A stretch of DNA of 13,961 nt, taken from positions 1 through 13,961 of the forward strand of contig DAIUEV010000061.1 of assembly GCA_036844945.1 (NCBI GenBank), written 5' to 3'. Position 1 is the first letter of the stretch. Every line of letters begins with the position of its first letter. Of this stretch, positions 5,892-11,922 are shown one piece after another. This DNA comes from Palsa-461 sp036844945. GTDB lineage: Bacteria; Actinomycetota; Acidimicrobiia; Acidimicrobiales; RAAP-2. The translations under genes and the position numbers were made by a program. The notes under the pieces were generated by a model. The model saw only the letters and a list, made by a program, of their open reading frames with translations. It was not told the origin of the DNA and did not search any database.

Positions 5892-6296
5892 ATGAGCGCT
5901 GCGGACAACACGAAGACCATCGAGGCCATGTACGCGGCCTTCGGCCGGGGCGACGTCGAGGCGATCCTCGCCTCCCTGACCGACGACGTCGACTGGGCGA
6001 CCGACACCGAATCGTCGGCGGCCCCCTGGTACGGGGTGCGGCACGGCAAGGACGCGGTGGTCGACTTCTTCCAGCAGTTCGGCTCGAGCATGGAGGTGGA
6101 GGAGTTCACCCCCACGACCTACGCGGCCAACGAGGACTCGGTGCACACGATCGTGCGCTGCCGGGCCAAGTCCCGCGCGACCGGCAAGGTCGCCGACATG
6201 AGCCTGCACCACTACTTCCGCTTCCGGGACGGAGCGGTGTGCTTCTACCGGGGCACCGAGGACACCTTCCAGGTCGAGGCGGCGCTGAAGGGCTGA
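5892..6296 (+). CDS. SnoaL-like / NTF2-like protein
   Basis: This 134-residue protein has the small cone-shaped NTF2 fold. The opening NTKTIEAMYAAFGRGDVEAI (6-25), the strand TDDVDWATD (30-38), APWYGVRHGKDAVVDFFQQF (44-63) and the closing HHYFRFRDGAVCFYRGTEDT (106-125) follow the usual ketosteroid-isomerase/SnoaL layout. Family members act as isomerases, hydrolases or ligand-binding proteins; the substrate here is unknown. The start is supported by a strong purine-rich Shine-Dalgarno (GGGAGGGAGC) just upstream. It is divergent from the sigma operon and followed after 81 bp by a small gene with its own strong ribosome binding site, which suggests an operon. Two dyads upstream suggest regulation. 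Confidence 0.88.
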   Translation: MSAADNTKTIEAMYAAFGRGDVEAILASLTDDVDWATDTESSAAPWYGVRHGKDAVVDFFQQFGSSMEVEEFTPTTYAANEDSVHTIVRCRAKSRATGKVADMSLHHYFRFRDGAVCFYRGTEDTFQVEAALKG

Positions 6297-6307
6297 GCCG
6301 GTCGCGT

Positions 6308-6331
6308 CGGCACCCGGGTGCGCCGGTGCCG
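6308..6331 (+). other. GC-rich hairpin between the SnoaL gene and the next gene
   Basis: CGGCACC (6308-6314) and GGTGCCG (6325-6331) can pair across a 10-nt loop. An alternative 12-bp palindrome GCACCCGGGTGC sits at 6310-6321. No U-tract follows, so this could be a weak terminator, an RNA-stability element, or chance in GC-rich DNA. Confidence 0.3.
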
Positions 6332-6377
6332 TCGCCGCTCTCGAAGCACACTCGAACACACCAACAGAGGAGGAACC

Positions 6378-6761
6378 ATGCCCATCGTGGCCCACGTCGT
6401 GCTCGCCGGTGTCAGCAAGGAGCAGTACGACAAGGTGCGCGACATCGTCGGCTGGCTCGACACCCCACCGGAGGGAGGTCTCTCGCACGTCACCTGGTGG
6501 GAGGGCTCGGACTGCCACAACCTCGACGCGTGGGTGAGCGAGGANNNNNNNNNNNNNNNNNNNNNNNNNNNNNNNNNNNNNNNNNNNNNNNNNNNNNNNN
6601 NNNNNNNNNNNNNNNNNNNNNNNNNNNNNNNNNNNNNNNNNNNNGAGGCGTTCCAGGCCTTCGGTCAGGTCCTGATGCCGATCCTGGCCGAGGTGGGCGT
6701 CGACCCCGGTGAGCCGACGGTCATGCCGGTCCACACGATCATCCAGTCGGCGGTCGGCTGA
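6378..6761 (+). CDS. Small conserved protein of unknown function, interrupted by a gap
   Basis: 55 residues precede the gap (MPIVAHVVLAGVSKEQYDKV onward) and 38 follow it (EAFQAFGQVLMPILAEVGVD onward). The first half opens with a beta strand and helix and then GLSHVTWWEGSDCHNLDAWVSE (34-55). The pattern resembles short dimeric alpha/beta-barrel (Dabb/EthD-like) actinobacterial proteins of about 95 residues, from memory. The start has an excellent Shine-Dalgarno (AGAGGAGGAACC before ATG). Frame is kept across the 100 N. The two halves (AWVSE, then EAFQAFG) join naturally if almost nothing is missing, so the protein is probably about 94 residues and the listed span is too long by most of the N run. 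It lies 81 bp after the SnoaL gene and converges on the GlxA regulator. Function unknown. Confidence 0.75.
   Translation: MPIVAHVVLAGVSKEQYDKVRDIVGWLDTPPEGGLSHVTWWEGSDCHNLDAWVSEXXXXXXXXXXXXXXXXXXXXXXXXXXXXXXXXXXEAFQAFGQVLMPILAEVGVDPGEPTVMPVHTIIQSAVG
6545..6644. other. Assembly gap (100 N)
   Basis: A run of exactly 100 N inside the small gene. The sequence on both sides reads as one short protein, so the true gap is probably a base or a few bases. Confidence 0.98.
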
Positions 6762-6774
6762 CCACCGGCTCGGC

Positions 6775-7797
6775 TCAGGCGCCGACCGCGGCGTCCTGCG
6801 GGCACCGGAAGGTGGCCCGATAGGCCTGGGGGCTGACCCGCACCGCCCGGCCGAAGTGCTTGCGGAGGTTGGCGGCGGTCACGAACCCGCTCCGCTCGGC
6901 GACGATGTCGATCGGCCAGTCGGTCGTCTCCAGCAGGCGCCGGGCCAGCTGTAGTCGTTGCCGGACCAGCCACTGATACGGGGTCGTCCCGGTGCCGGCC
7001 GCGAACCGGCGGGCGAAGGTCCGCCGGCTCATCGCCGCCCGCTCGGCCAGCTCGCTCACGCTCACCTGCTGGTCGAGGTGCTCCTCGAGCCAGGCGAGCG
7101 TGTCGGCGAAGAGGTCGGTCGAGTCGACCCCCCGGATGGGCACGTCGATGTACTGGGCCTGGCCGCCGTCGCGATGCGGTGGGACCACCATCCGGCGGGC
7201 CAGCCGGCTCGCGATGTCCGCGCCGTAGTCCTCCCGCACGATGTGGAGGCAGAGGTCGATGCTCGCGGCGCTCCCCGCCGAGGTGAGGATGTCGCCGTCG
7301 TCGATGTAGAGCACGCCGGGGTCGACACCGATCTCGGGGTGGCGGCGCGCGAGCTCCTCGGTGTGCGCCCAGTGGGTCGTCACCCGGCGGCCGTCGAGCA
7401 GGCCGGCGGCCGCCAGCACGAACGCGCCCGTGCACAGCGACACGAGACGGGCACCGCGGCGGTGGGCCGACACGAGGGCCTCGAGCACCGCCGCGGGGAC
7501 CCGGTCGGGGAACTCGGTCGGCGGGACGATGATCGTGTCGGCACCCCGCAGCCGGTCGAGACCGTGGCGGCACTCGATCCGCAAACCCTCGTTGACGTCG
7601 ACCGATGGCGTCGCGGCGCAGACCGCGAACCGGTACCACGGCACGCCGAAGCCGGCCGAGCGGTCGACGCCGAAGACCTCGCAGGCCACCCCGAACTCGA
7701 ACATCGAGAGCCCGTCGTAGGCCAGCAGGGCGACGGACCGCCCCTCTGTGCCGGCGCGCCGGGCCCTTGGCCCGGGGTTGGCCTTTTTGTCGCGCAT
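6775..7797 (-). CDS. GlxA-family transcriptional regulator (DJ-1/PfpI domain plus AraC HTH)
   Basis: This 340-residue protein is typical of the family. The N-terminal DJ-1/PfpI-like domain (about 20-190) shows RSVALLAYDGLSMFEFGVAC (20-39) and the cysteine elbow SLCTGAFVLAAAGLLDG (120-136, C122) followed by THWAH. The C-terminal AraC-type DNA-binding domain (about 230-330) has two helix-turn-helices, around VSELAERAAMSRRTFARRF (247-265) and IDIVAERSGFVTAANLRKHF (296-315). It is a cytoplasmic DNA-binding activator or repressor whose amidotransferase-like domain probably senses a small molecule. The start ATG 7797 has no Shine-Dalgarno but lies 7 nt after CATAAT. It converges on the small gene at 6378 with 13 bp between the stops, and is divergent from the unknown pair at 7850. 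Its targets are not identifiable, but the divergent gene is an obvious candidate. Confidence 0.93.
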   Translation of the reverse strand: MRDKKANPGPRARRAGTEGRSVALLAYDGLSMFEFGVACEVFGVDRSAGFGVPWYRFAVCAATPSVDVNEGLRIECRHGLDRLRGADTIIVPPTEFPDRVPAAVLEALVSAHRRGARLVSLCTGAFVLAAAGLLDGRRVTTHWAHTEELARRHPEIGVDPGVLYIDDGDILTSAGSAASIDLCLHIVREDYGADIASRLARRMVVPPHRDGGQAQYIDVPIRGVDSTDLFADTLAWLEEHLDQQVSVSELAERAAMSRRTFARRFAAGTGTTPYQWLVRQRLQLARRLLETTDWPIDIVAERSGFVTAANLRKHFGRAVRVSPQAYRATFRCPQDAAVGA

Positions 7798-7833
7798 ATA
7801 GATGATTATGCCACTCGACCCTTCCGGCATCCA
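7784..7833 (-). promoter_or_regulatory. AT-rich divergent promoter region with -10 CATAAT for the GlxA gene
   Basis: Reading the minus strand, TGGATG (7828-7833), 17 nt, CATAAT (7805-7810), 7 nt, ATG 7797 make a plausible promoter with a leaderless start. The stretch 7784-7810 is the most AT-rich patch I see in the window. GATTAT (7804-7809) on the plus strand could serve the divergent gene. Confidence 0.4.
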
Positions 7834-7849
7834 GGCGCACCATGGGGGC

Positions 7850-8404
7850 ATGGTCCACGTCCGCCGGCAGCCAGGAACCCTCCGGTCCCGCGACCTGCGT
7901 TCGGGGGACCTCGTGCTCACCGACCGGTGCTTCCCGGTCGAGTTGGTCGAGCTCCGCCCTGCGCTCGCGGTGCGGGTGCTCGCCCGCCTCCGGGGGCCGT
8001 CCCTCGACGAGGAGCTGGCCGCCGGGTGCTCGCCCGACGACGACCCGCTCCGGGCGGTCCGGGCCCGCTGGCTCGTCCGGCCGGCGGTCCGGGCCAAACT
8101 GGCCCGCGACTGGGAACGCCTCGTCGAACGGGCGAAGCTCCCGCCGACGCTCCTCGGGTCGCGGCTCGCGGTCTGTCGGAGCCGGGTCCTCGACGCCGCA
8201 CCGGACATACGGCTCCTCGCCGCGTCCCTCCGCACCCCCCAGCCCGTCCCGGCCCGCGGGGTCGCGATGGCGGCCGCGCTCCTGGCCGACGGCTCGAGCC
8301 CGATCTACGAGCGGCGTTCCCGCGACGACTTGGGCGCGCGTCTCCGCGAGGTTCGGGCGCGGCTCGACCCGTCGACCCGCCTGCTGGAAGAGGACGCGGC
8401 GTGA
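7850..8404 (+). CDS. Conserved protein of unknown function
   Basis: This 184-residue, arginine-rich, probably cytoplasmic protein has no signal peptide or membrane segment. Visible blocks are SPDDDPLRAVRARWLVRPAV (61-80) and VPARGVAMAAALLADGSSPIY (133-153). From memory, a similar PxRGVA...LLxDGxxPLY pattern recurs in actinobacterial hypothetical proteins, sometimes with a small basic partner, so it is probably a real conserved family without a known function. An in-frame ATG at 7802 exists but lies inside the AT-rich promoter patch shared with the GlxA gene, so ATG 7850 is preferred; its ribosome binding site is weak. The TGA overlaps the GTG of the next small gene (GTGA, 8401-8404), indicating coupled translation. 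GC-rich third positions support coding. Confidence 0.75.
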   Translation: MVHVRRQPGTLRSRDLRSGDLVLTDRCFPVELVELRPALAVRVLARLRGPSLDEELAAGCSPDDDPLRAVRARWLVRPAVRAKLARDWERLVERAKLPPTLLGSRLAVCRSRVLDAAPDIRLLAASLRTPQPVPARGVAMAAALLADGSSPIYERRSRDDLGARLREVRARLDPSTRLLEEDAA

Positions 8405-8619
8405 CCATGCACCCGTGGATCCTGCAGCAGCTGATCTCCGAACGCGAGGCCGAGCTGCGGCGCCGGCGGCGGCACGTCGCGCCGGCAGGGCCGCGGGCCC
8501 ACGCGGCCGGGCGGGTGCGGGCCCGGGTGGGCTGGAAGGTCGTCGACCTCGGGCTGCGGCTCGCCGCGGCGCCCAGGATCGTGCTCGATCTCGAGCCCGA
8601 ATGCCCCGGCCGCGCCTGA
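8401..8619 (+). CDS. Small basic protein of unknown function
   Basis: 72 residues from GTG 8401, or 70 from ATG 8407. The opening MHPWILQQLISEREAELRRR followed by an arginine-rich stretch and GWKVVDLGLRLAAAP resembles short actinobacterial hypothetical proteins that start MHP and carry a helical Glu/Arg-rich segment and a short hydrophobic end. One amphipathic or weakly hydrophobic helix near 40-55 may touch the membrane. The GTG overlaps the upstream stop by 4 nt, so it is co-translated with the 184-residue protein. The ATG at codon 3 is an equally good start. Only 7 bp separate its stop from that of the convergent TrmO-like gene. Function unknown. Confidence 0.65.
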   Translation: MTMHPWILQQLISEREAELRRRRRHVAPAGPRAHAAGRVRARVGWKVVDLGLRLAAAPRIVLDLEPECPGRA

Positions 8620-8626
8620 TCGACGG

Positions 8627-9118
8627 CTATCGCGCCCCCCGATCGCGCCAGTAGCCGGCCATCAGCTCGTGCGACCACTCGGGTTGCCGGACCGTGCCGC
8701 GCGGCCCGAACTCGGCCATATAGGGCTTGATGTCCAGCACCGGTGAGCCGTCGATCGCGTCGAGACCCTCGACGTTCAGGACGAGACCGTCCACCCCGAG
8801 CAGCCGGCACACCGTGACCCCGATGCGATTGGGACGCATCTTCGCCCGCTGGGCGAAGATCCCCACCTTCGGCCACGTCGGGTTGCCCCGCGGGTGGCGC
8901 GCGCCGAGCTCGATCTCTCCCGGATCGACCCGGTCGAAGAGGTAGACCACCTCGACGTGGGAGAACTCGTCGAGCCCGGCGAGAACGTCGGGCGAGAAGC
9001 GCTCCGGGTCCAGGGTGACGGTGGCGTGCACCGCGTCCCAGTCGTCGTCCAACGGCTCGGTCCTGGTCGAGTTGACCCGTCCGATCGGTTCGATGACCAT
9101 GGCCTTCGAGTCTGTCAT
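8627..9118 (-). CDS. TrmO/TsaA-like (UPF0066) methyltransferase-domain protein
   Basis: This 163-residue protein matches the TsaA/TrmO beta-barrel domain. IEPIGRVNST (9-18), LDEFSHVEVVYLFDRV (49-64), HPRGNP (75-80), GIFAQRAKMRPNRIGVTVCR (86-105) and GLDAIDGSPVLDIKPYM (118-134) are the family's SAM-binding and core motifs. TrmO methylates N6 of threonylcarbamoyladenosine at position 37 of tRNA using SAM. Many short bacterial homologues contain only this domain and lack proof of that activity, so the tRNA role is inference. The start ATG 9118 has no strong Shine-Dalgarno; Met7 (9100) is an alternative that trims only a non-conserved leader. The gene is divergent from the epoxide hydrolase with 53 bp between the starts. 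Confidence 0.88.
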   Translation of the reverse strand: MTDSKAMVIEPIGRVNSTRTEPLDDDWDAVHATVTLDPERFSPDVLAGLDEFSHVEVVYLFDRVDPGEIELGARHPRGNPTWPKVGIFAQRAKMRPNRIGVTVCRLLGVDGLVLNVEGLDAIDGSPVLDIKPYMAEFGPRGTVRQPEWSHELMAGYWRDRGAR

Positions 9119-9171
9119 CGGCGCGACGGACGTCTCGATGTCGGGCGCCGTCGCGGCCGGGGAGGATGACC

Positions 9172-10308
9172 ATGGCGGAGTTCCAACCGTTCACCATCCA
9201 TGTCCACGACGACGAGCTCGCCGACCTGGCCGGCCGACTCGGGCGGACCCGCTGGCCGGAGCCCGAGCCGGTCGAGGACTGGTCCCAGGGCGTGCCGCTC
9301 GCGTATGTGCGCGATCTGTGCCACCACTGGGAGCACGAATACGACTGGCGCAGTCGCGAGGCCAGGCTCAACGCCTTCGAGCAGGCCAAGACCGAGATCG
9401 ACGGGATCGGCATCCACTTCCTGCACGCCCGCTCGCCCGAGCCCGACGCGCTGCCCCTCGTCCTCACCCATGGCTGGCCGGGATCGGTGGTCGAGTTCCT
9501 CGAGGTCATCGGTCCCCTGAGCGACCCCGCCGCGCACGGCGGCGATCCCGCTGACGCCTTCCACGTGGTCTGCCCGTCGCTGCCGGGCTACGGGTTCAGC
9601 GACAAGCCCACCACGACCGGCTGGGGGGTGGACCGCATCGGCGCCGCCTGGGCCGAGCTCATGGCCCGGCTCGGCTACACCCGCTACGGAGCCCAGGGCG
9701 GCGACTGGGGCTCGAGTGTCAGCACGGCCGTCGGGGTCGGCGATGTCGAGCACGTGGTCGGCATCCACCTCAACATGGTCTCCGCCGGACCGCGAGGCGA
9801 GGACCTCGGGGACCTGACCGACGCCGAGAAGTCGGCTCTCGGGTCCCTCGAGCACTACCAACGGTGGGACTCGGGGTACGCCACCGAGCAGTCGACCCGG
9901 CCACAGACCCTCGGCTACGGGTTGACCGACTCACCGGCCGGGCAATGCGCCTGGATCCTCGAGAAGTTCTGGTCCTGGACCGACACCGACGGCGACCCCG
10001 TGGGCGCGCTCGGGGCCGACCGCATCCTCGACAACGTGATGCTCTACTGGCTGCCCGGCACCGCGGCCTCCTCCGGCCGCCTGTACTGGGAGAGCTTCCG
10101 CGCCGACCGGCGAGGGACGGTCGACGTGCCGACGGGGGCCTCGATCTTCCCGAAGGAGATCATCCGGCCGTCGCGCCGGTGGGCCGAGGCGCGTTTCACG
10201 GACCTTCGGTACTGGAACGAGCTCCCGGTGGGCGGGCACTTCGCGGCCTTCGAGCAGCCCGCCGTCTTCGTCGACGAGGTGCGGGCGTCGTTCCGGACCG
10301 TGCGCTGA
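9172..10308 (+). CDS. Epoxide hydrolase (alpha/beta hydrolase with EHN domain)
   Basis: 378 residues. An N-terminal EHN segment (about 4-105, including FTIHVHDDELADLAGRLGRT) precedes the alpha/beta-hydrolase core. HGWPGS (100-105) forms the oxyanion-hole region, the nucleophile elbow is GGDWGS (D178), and the catalytic histidine is in GGHFAAFEQP (H356). Y249 or Y305 are candidates for the epoxide-activating tyrosines. The enzyme would open epoxides to diols in the cytoplasm by an Asp-ester mechanism, as in microsomal-type epoxide hydrolases. The start is set at ATG 9172 because GGGGAGG (9159-9165) is 6 nt upstream; ATG 9166 directly abuts that sequence and is less likely. Length and motif order are normal for the family. 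It is monocistronic as far as can be seen. The physiological epoxide is unknown. Confidence 0.95.
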   Translation: MAEFQPFTIHVHDDELADLAGRLGRTRWPEPEPVEDWSQGVPLAYVRDLCHHWEHEYDWRSREARLNAFEQAKTEIDGIGIHFLHARSPEPDALPLVLTHGWPGSVVEFLEVIGPLSDPAAHGGDPADAFHVVCPSLPGYGFSDKPTTTGWGVDRIGAAWAELMARLGYTRYGAQGGDWGSSVSTAVGVGDVEHVVGIHLNMVSAGPRGEDLGDLTDAEKSALGSLEHYQRWDSGYATEQSTRPQTLGYGLTDSPAGQCAWILEKFWSWTDTDGDPVGALGADRILDNVMLYWLPGTAASSGRLYWESFRADRRGTVDVPTGASIFPKEIIRPSRRWAEARFTDLRYWNELPVGGHFAAFEQPAVFVDEVRASFRTVR

Positions 10309-10360
10309 GCCGTTGGGACGCGCCGCGGGGACGGGCCGCGGAGGTCCGGAAATGCGGTCC

Positions 10361-10389
10361 TTTACCACCCGCCTTCGCCTGGCTACCAT
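10361..10389 (+). promoter_or_regulatory. Promoter of the twin-arginine-signal gene
   Basis: TTTACC (10361-10366), a 17-nt spacer and TACCAT (10384-10389) form a good housekeeping-type promoter. GAGGAGG follows, then ATG 10415, predicting a leader of roughly 20 nt. It lies in the 106-bp gap after the epoxide hydrolase. Confidence 0.5.
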
Positions 10390-10414
10390 CCGGGCACCGG
10401 TCTGAGGAGGGTGC

Positions 10415-10600
10415 ATGGGGGATCCGGAAAAGGTCGCCGACGCCGTTGCCTTTTCGAGGCGCAACTTCGTGAAGAAACTGGTTGCCGCGGGCTTCGCCAT
10501 CCCGGTCGTCAGCTCGTTCGCCTTGAACGCGAGTTCGGCCGGGAGCACCCCGAAGCCGGCCGGCTTCACCGAGAGCAACCTGTTCTGCGCCAACCAGACG
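10415..10600 (+). CDS. Small protein with twin-arginine signal (C-terminus lost in gap)
   Basis: 62 residues are visible before the gap. A short acidic lead is followed by SRRNFVKK (14-21), a clear twin-arginine motif, a hydrophobic stretch LVAAGFAIPVVSSFAL (22-37), and an Ala/Ser-rich possible cleavage zone at about 38-43. The remainder ends GFTESNLFCANQT at the gap. It should be exported by the Tat pathway, folded or bound to a cofactor or modification. The gene has its own promoter and a strong Shine-Dalgarno (GAGGAGG). Downstream of the gap lies a family 2 glycosyltransferase. Small Tat-signal proteins of this look occur in actinobacteria without known function. The mature part could be a short peptide, but the gap hides it. 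Function unknown. Confidence 0.8.
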
Positions 10601-10700
10601 NNNNNNNNNNNNNNNNNNNNNNNNNNNNNNNNNNNNNNNNNNNNNNNNNNNNNNNNNNNNNNNNNNNNNNNNNNNNNNNNNNNNNNNNNNNNNNNNNNNN
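10601..10700. other. Assembly gap (100 N)
   Basis: A run of exactly 100 N. It hides the end of the Tat-signal protein and the N-terminal catalytic part of the glycosyltransferase, so the true gap is probably several hundred bases or more. Confidence 0.98.
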
Positions 10701-11504
10701 GTCTTCTACCCGCAACTCGACGCGTCGGCCTATCTCGAGTACCGGATCTGGCGCAACGACCCCTCCGTCCGTTTCGAGGGGATCATCCACGAGACGATCG
10801 TGCCCGCGGTGCTCCGCCTGGCCGCACGCGAGCGCCGGGCGATCGAGACGGCGGACCTCGTCATCCGCCACCTCGGCTACGAGGGTGACCAGCGGCGCAA
10901 GCACCTCCGGAACCTCCCCCTGCTCCGACGCGAGGTCGTTCGCACCCCGGACAACCTGTTCGTCCGGCACCATCTCTTTCGGGTCCTCTCCGGGCTCGGG
11001 CACCATGAGGAGGCGACGGCCGTGCTCGCGGCGGCGGTGGAGCGGTTCGACCAGCTCGAGGCGGCTGGCCGGACGGACCACCTCGGCGCGCTGATCCTCT
11101 ACGAGGCGCTCGCCAGGCAGGAACCCGGTGACGAGCGCAGGGCACTGCTCGCCCGCGCGCTCGCCGTCTACCCCGAGAACATCGGACTGCTCCTCATGGA
11201 GGGCGAGCAGCTGGCCGAGGACGGCCGGTACGAGGACGCGATCGCGCTCGCCGACCGGGTGCTGGTGCTCGCCGGCAACGCGCCGGGCGAGGTCGCCTAT
11301 CGCACCCGGCTGCTCGGCGAGTCGCCGCACGCCCTCAAGGCGCTGTGTCTCCTCCGGCTCGGCCGCGACGCCGAGGCCGCCGCGGCGTACGCCCGGGCCG
11401 CCGAGCTCGCCCCGGACGACCCGTCCTACCCGGTGAAGCGCGACCTCGCGGCCGCCCGGGCGCGGGCCGAGACGACCCGGGTCCCGGGCGACCAGCCCGG
11501 CTAG
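10701..11504 (+). CDS. Family 2 glycosyltransferase with TPR-like C-terminus (N-terminus lost in gap)
   Basis: 267 residues are visible from the gap to the TAG at 11504. YRIWRNDPSVRFEGIIHETI (14-33), then IRHLGYEGDQRRKHLRNLPL (55-74), is the hallmark end of the GT2 catalytic domain in the SunS-like/TPR-linked glycosyltransferases (R-x2-F/W-R-N...F-x-G-x-I-H-E, then H-x-GY...RK). The rest, from about 85 to 255, is a series of helical pairs (LFRVLSGLGHHEEATAVLAA, LLMEGEQLAEDGRYEDAIAL, ALCLLRLGRDAEAAAAYARA) typical of TPR repeats. The donor-binding DxD half is in the gap. It would transfer a sugar to a peptide, protein or lipid; relatives glycosylate cysteines or other residues of peptides, which makes the upstream Tat-signal protein an interesting possible substrate (inference). 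Confidence 0.8.
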   Translation, partial: VFYPQLDASAYLEYRIWRNDPSVRFEGIIHETIVPAVLRLAARERRAIETADLVIRHLGYEGDQRRKHLRNLPLLRREVVRTPDNLFVRHHLFRVLSGLGHHEEATAVLAAAVERFDQLEAAGRTDHLGALILYEALARQEPGDERRALLARALAVYPENIGLLLMEGEQLAEDGRYEDAIALADRVLVLAGNAPGEVAYRTRLLGESPHALKALCLLRLGRDAEAAAAYARAAELAPDDPSYPVKRDLAAARARAETTRVPGDQPG

Positions 11505-11507
11505 CTT
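11502..11507 (+). promoter_or_regulatory. Candidate -10 box of the VOC gene, overlapping the glycosyltransferase stop
   Basis: TAGCTT begins with the TAG stop of the glycosyltransferase and is followed by 6 nt and ATG 11514. No Shine-Dalgarno is present, so a leaderless start is likely. Confidence 0.35.
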
Positions 11508-11513
11508 GCGGCC

Positions 11514-11897
11514 ATGGTCGCAAACCTCCCCTACGTCGGCTTCATCCCGGTGCGGGATCTCGACGCGGCCGAGGCCTTCTATTGCGGTGTCCTCGGGCTC
11601 CCGGTCACGGGCCGCGACCAGTTCGCGCTCGTCGTCGACGCCGGTGGGACCACCGTGCGGCTGTTCCCGATCGAGGACCCGGGCCCGCGGCACGGGACCG
11701 TGGCCGGCTGGTCGGTCGACGACATCGGGGCGTCGGTCCGCGACCTCGCGGCCAGGGGCGTGGAGTTCGCCCGCTACGAGGGCATGGAGCAGGACGGCGA
11801 CGGGATCTGGAACGCTCCGGGCGGCGGCCGTGTCGCCTGGTTCGCCGACCCCGACGGCAACACGCTGTCGCTGACGGAGCCGCCGACACGCGGCTGA
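11514..11897 (+). CDS. VOC (glyoxalase/bleomycin-resistance) family protein
   Basis: This 127-residue single VOC domain opens with LPYVGFIPVRDLDAAEAFYC (5-24) and the first beta-alpha unit continues to GVLGLPV. WSVDDIGASVRDLAARGVEF (66-85) starts the second unit, and WFADPDGNTLSLTE (109-122) closes it with the usual DPDGN turn and metal-binding glutamate position. It is cytoplasmic, and its substrate is unknown. It starts 9 nt after the stop of the glycosyltransferase and could be co-transcribed, although a TANNNT box right at the junction suggests an independent leaderless transcript. It converges on a two-domain VOC gene with 25 bp between the stops. It shares the general fold, but no close identity by eye, with the VOC protein at 819. 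Confidence 0.87.
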   Translation: MVANLPYVGFIPVRDLDAAEAFYCGVLGLPVTGRDQFALVVDAGGTTVRLFPIEDPGPRHGTVAGWSVDDIGASVRDLAARGVEFARYEGMEQDGDGIWNAPGGGRVAWFADPDGNTLSLTEPPTRG

Positions 11898-11922
11898 CCG
11901 AACTCCGGGGCGGGCGCCGGCC

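Noticed and set aside
6308..6331. Calling the hairpin after the SnoaL gene an intrinsic terminator
   Set aside because: There is no U-tract and an alternative pairing exists; it is kept only as a low-confidence hairpin.
6958..8400. Long plus-strand open frame across the GlxA regulator and the following gene
   Set aside because: It is antisense to the regulator and out of frame with the 184-residue protein; only its last 72 codons from 8401 look like a real gene.
7917..9509. 530-codon minus-strand open frame
   Set aside because: It runs antisense to the gene pair at 7850-8619 and to the start of the epoxide hydrolase, and out of frame through the TrmO-like gene; Arg/Pro-rich with no domain.
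3283..10700. N runs as biological repeats or mobile-element insertions
   Set aside because: All three are exactly 100 N, the standard scaffold placeholder, and no target duplications or transposase remnants flank them.
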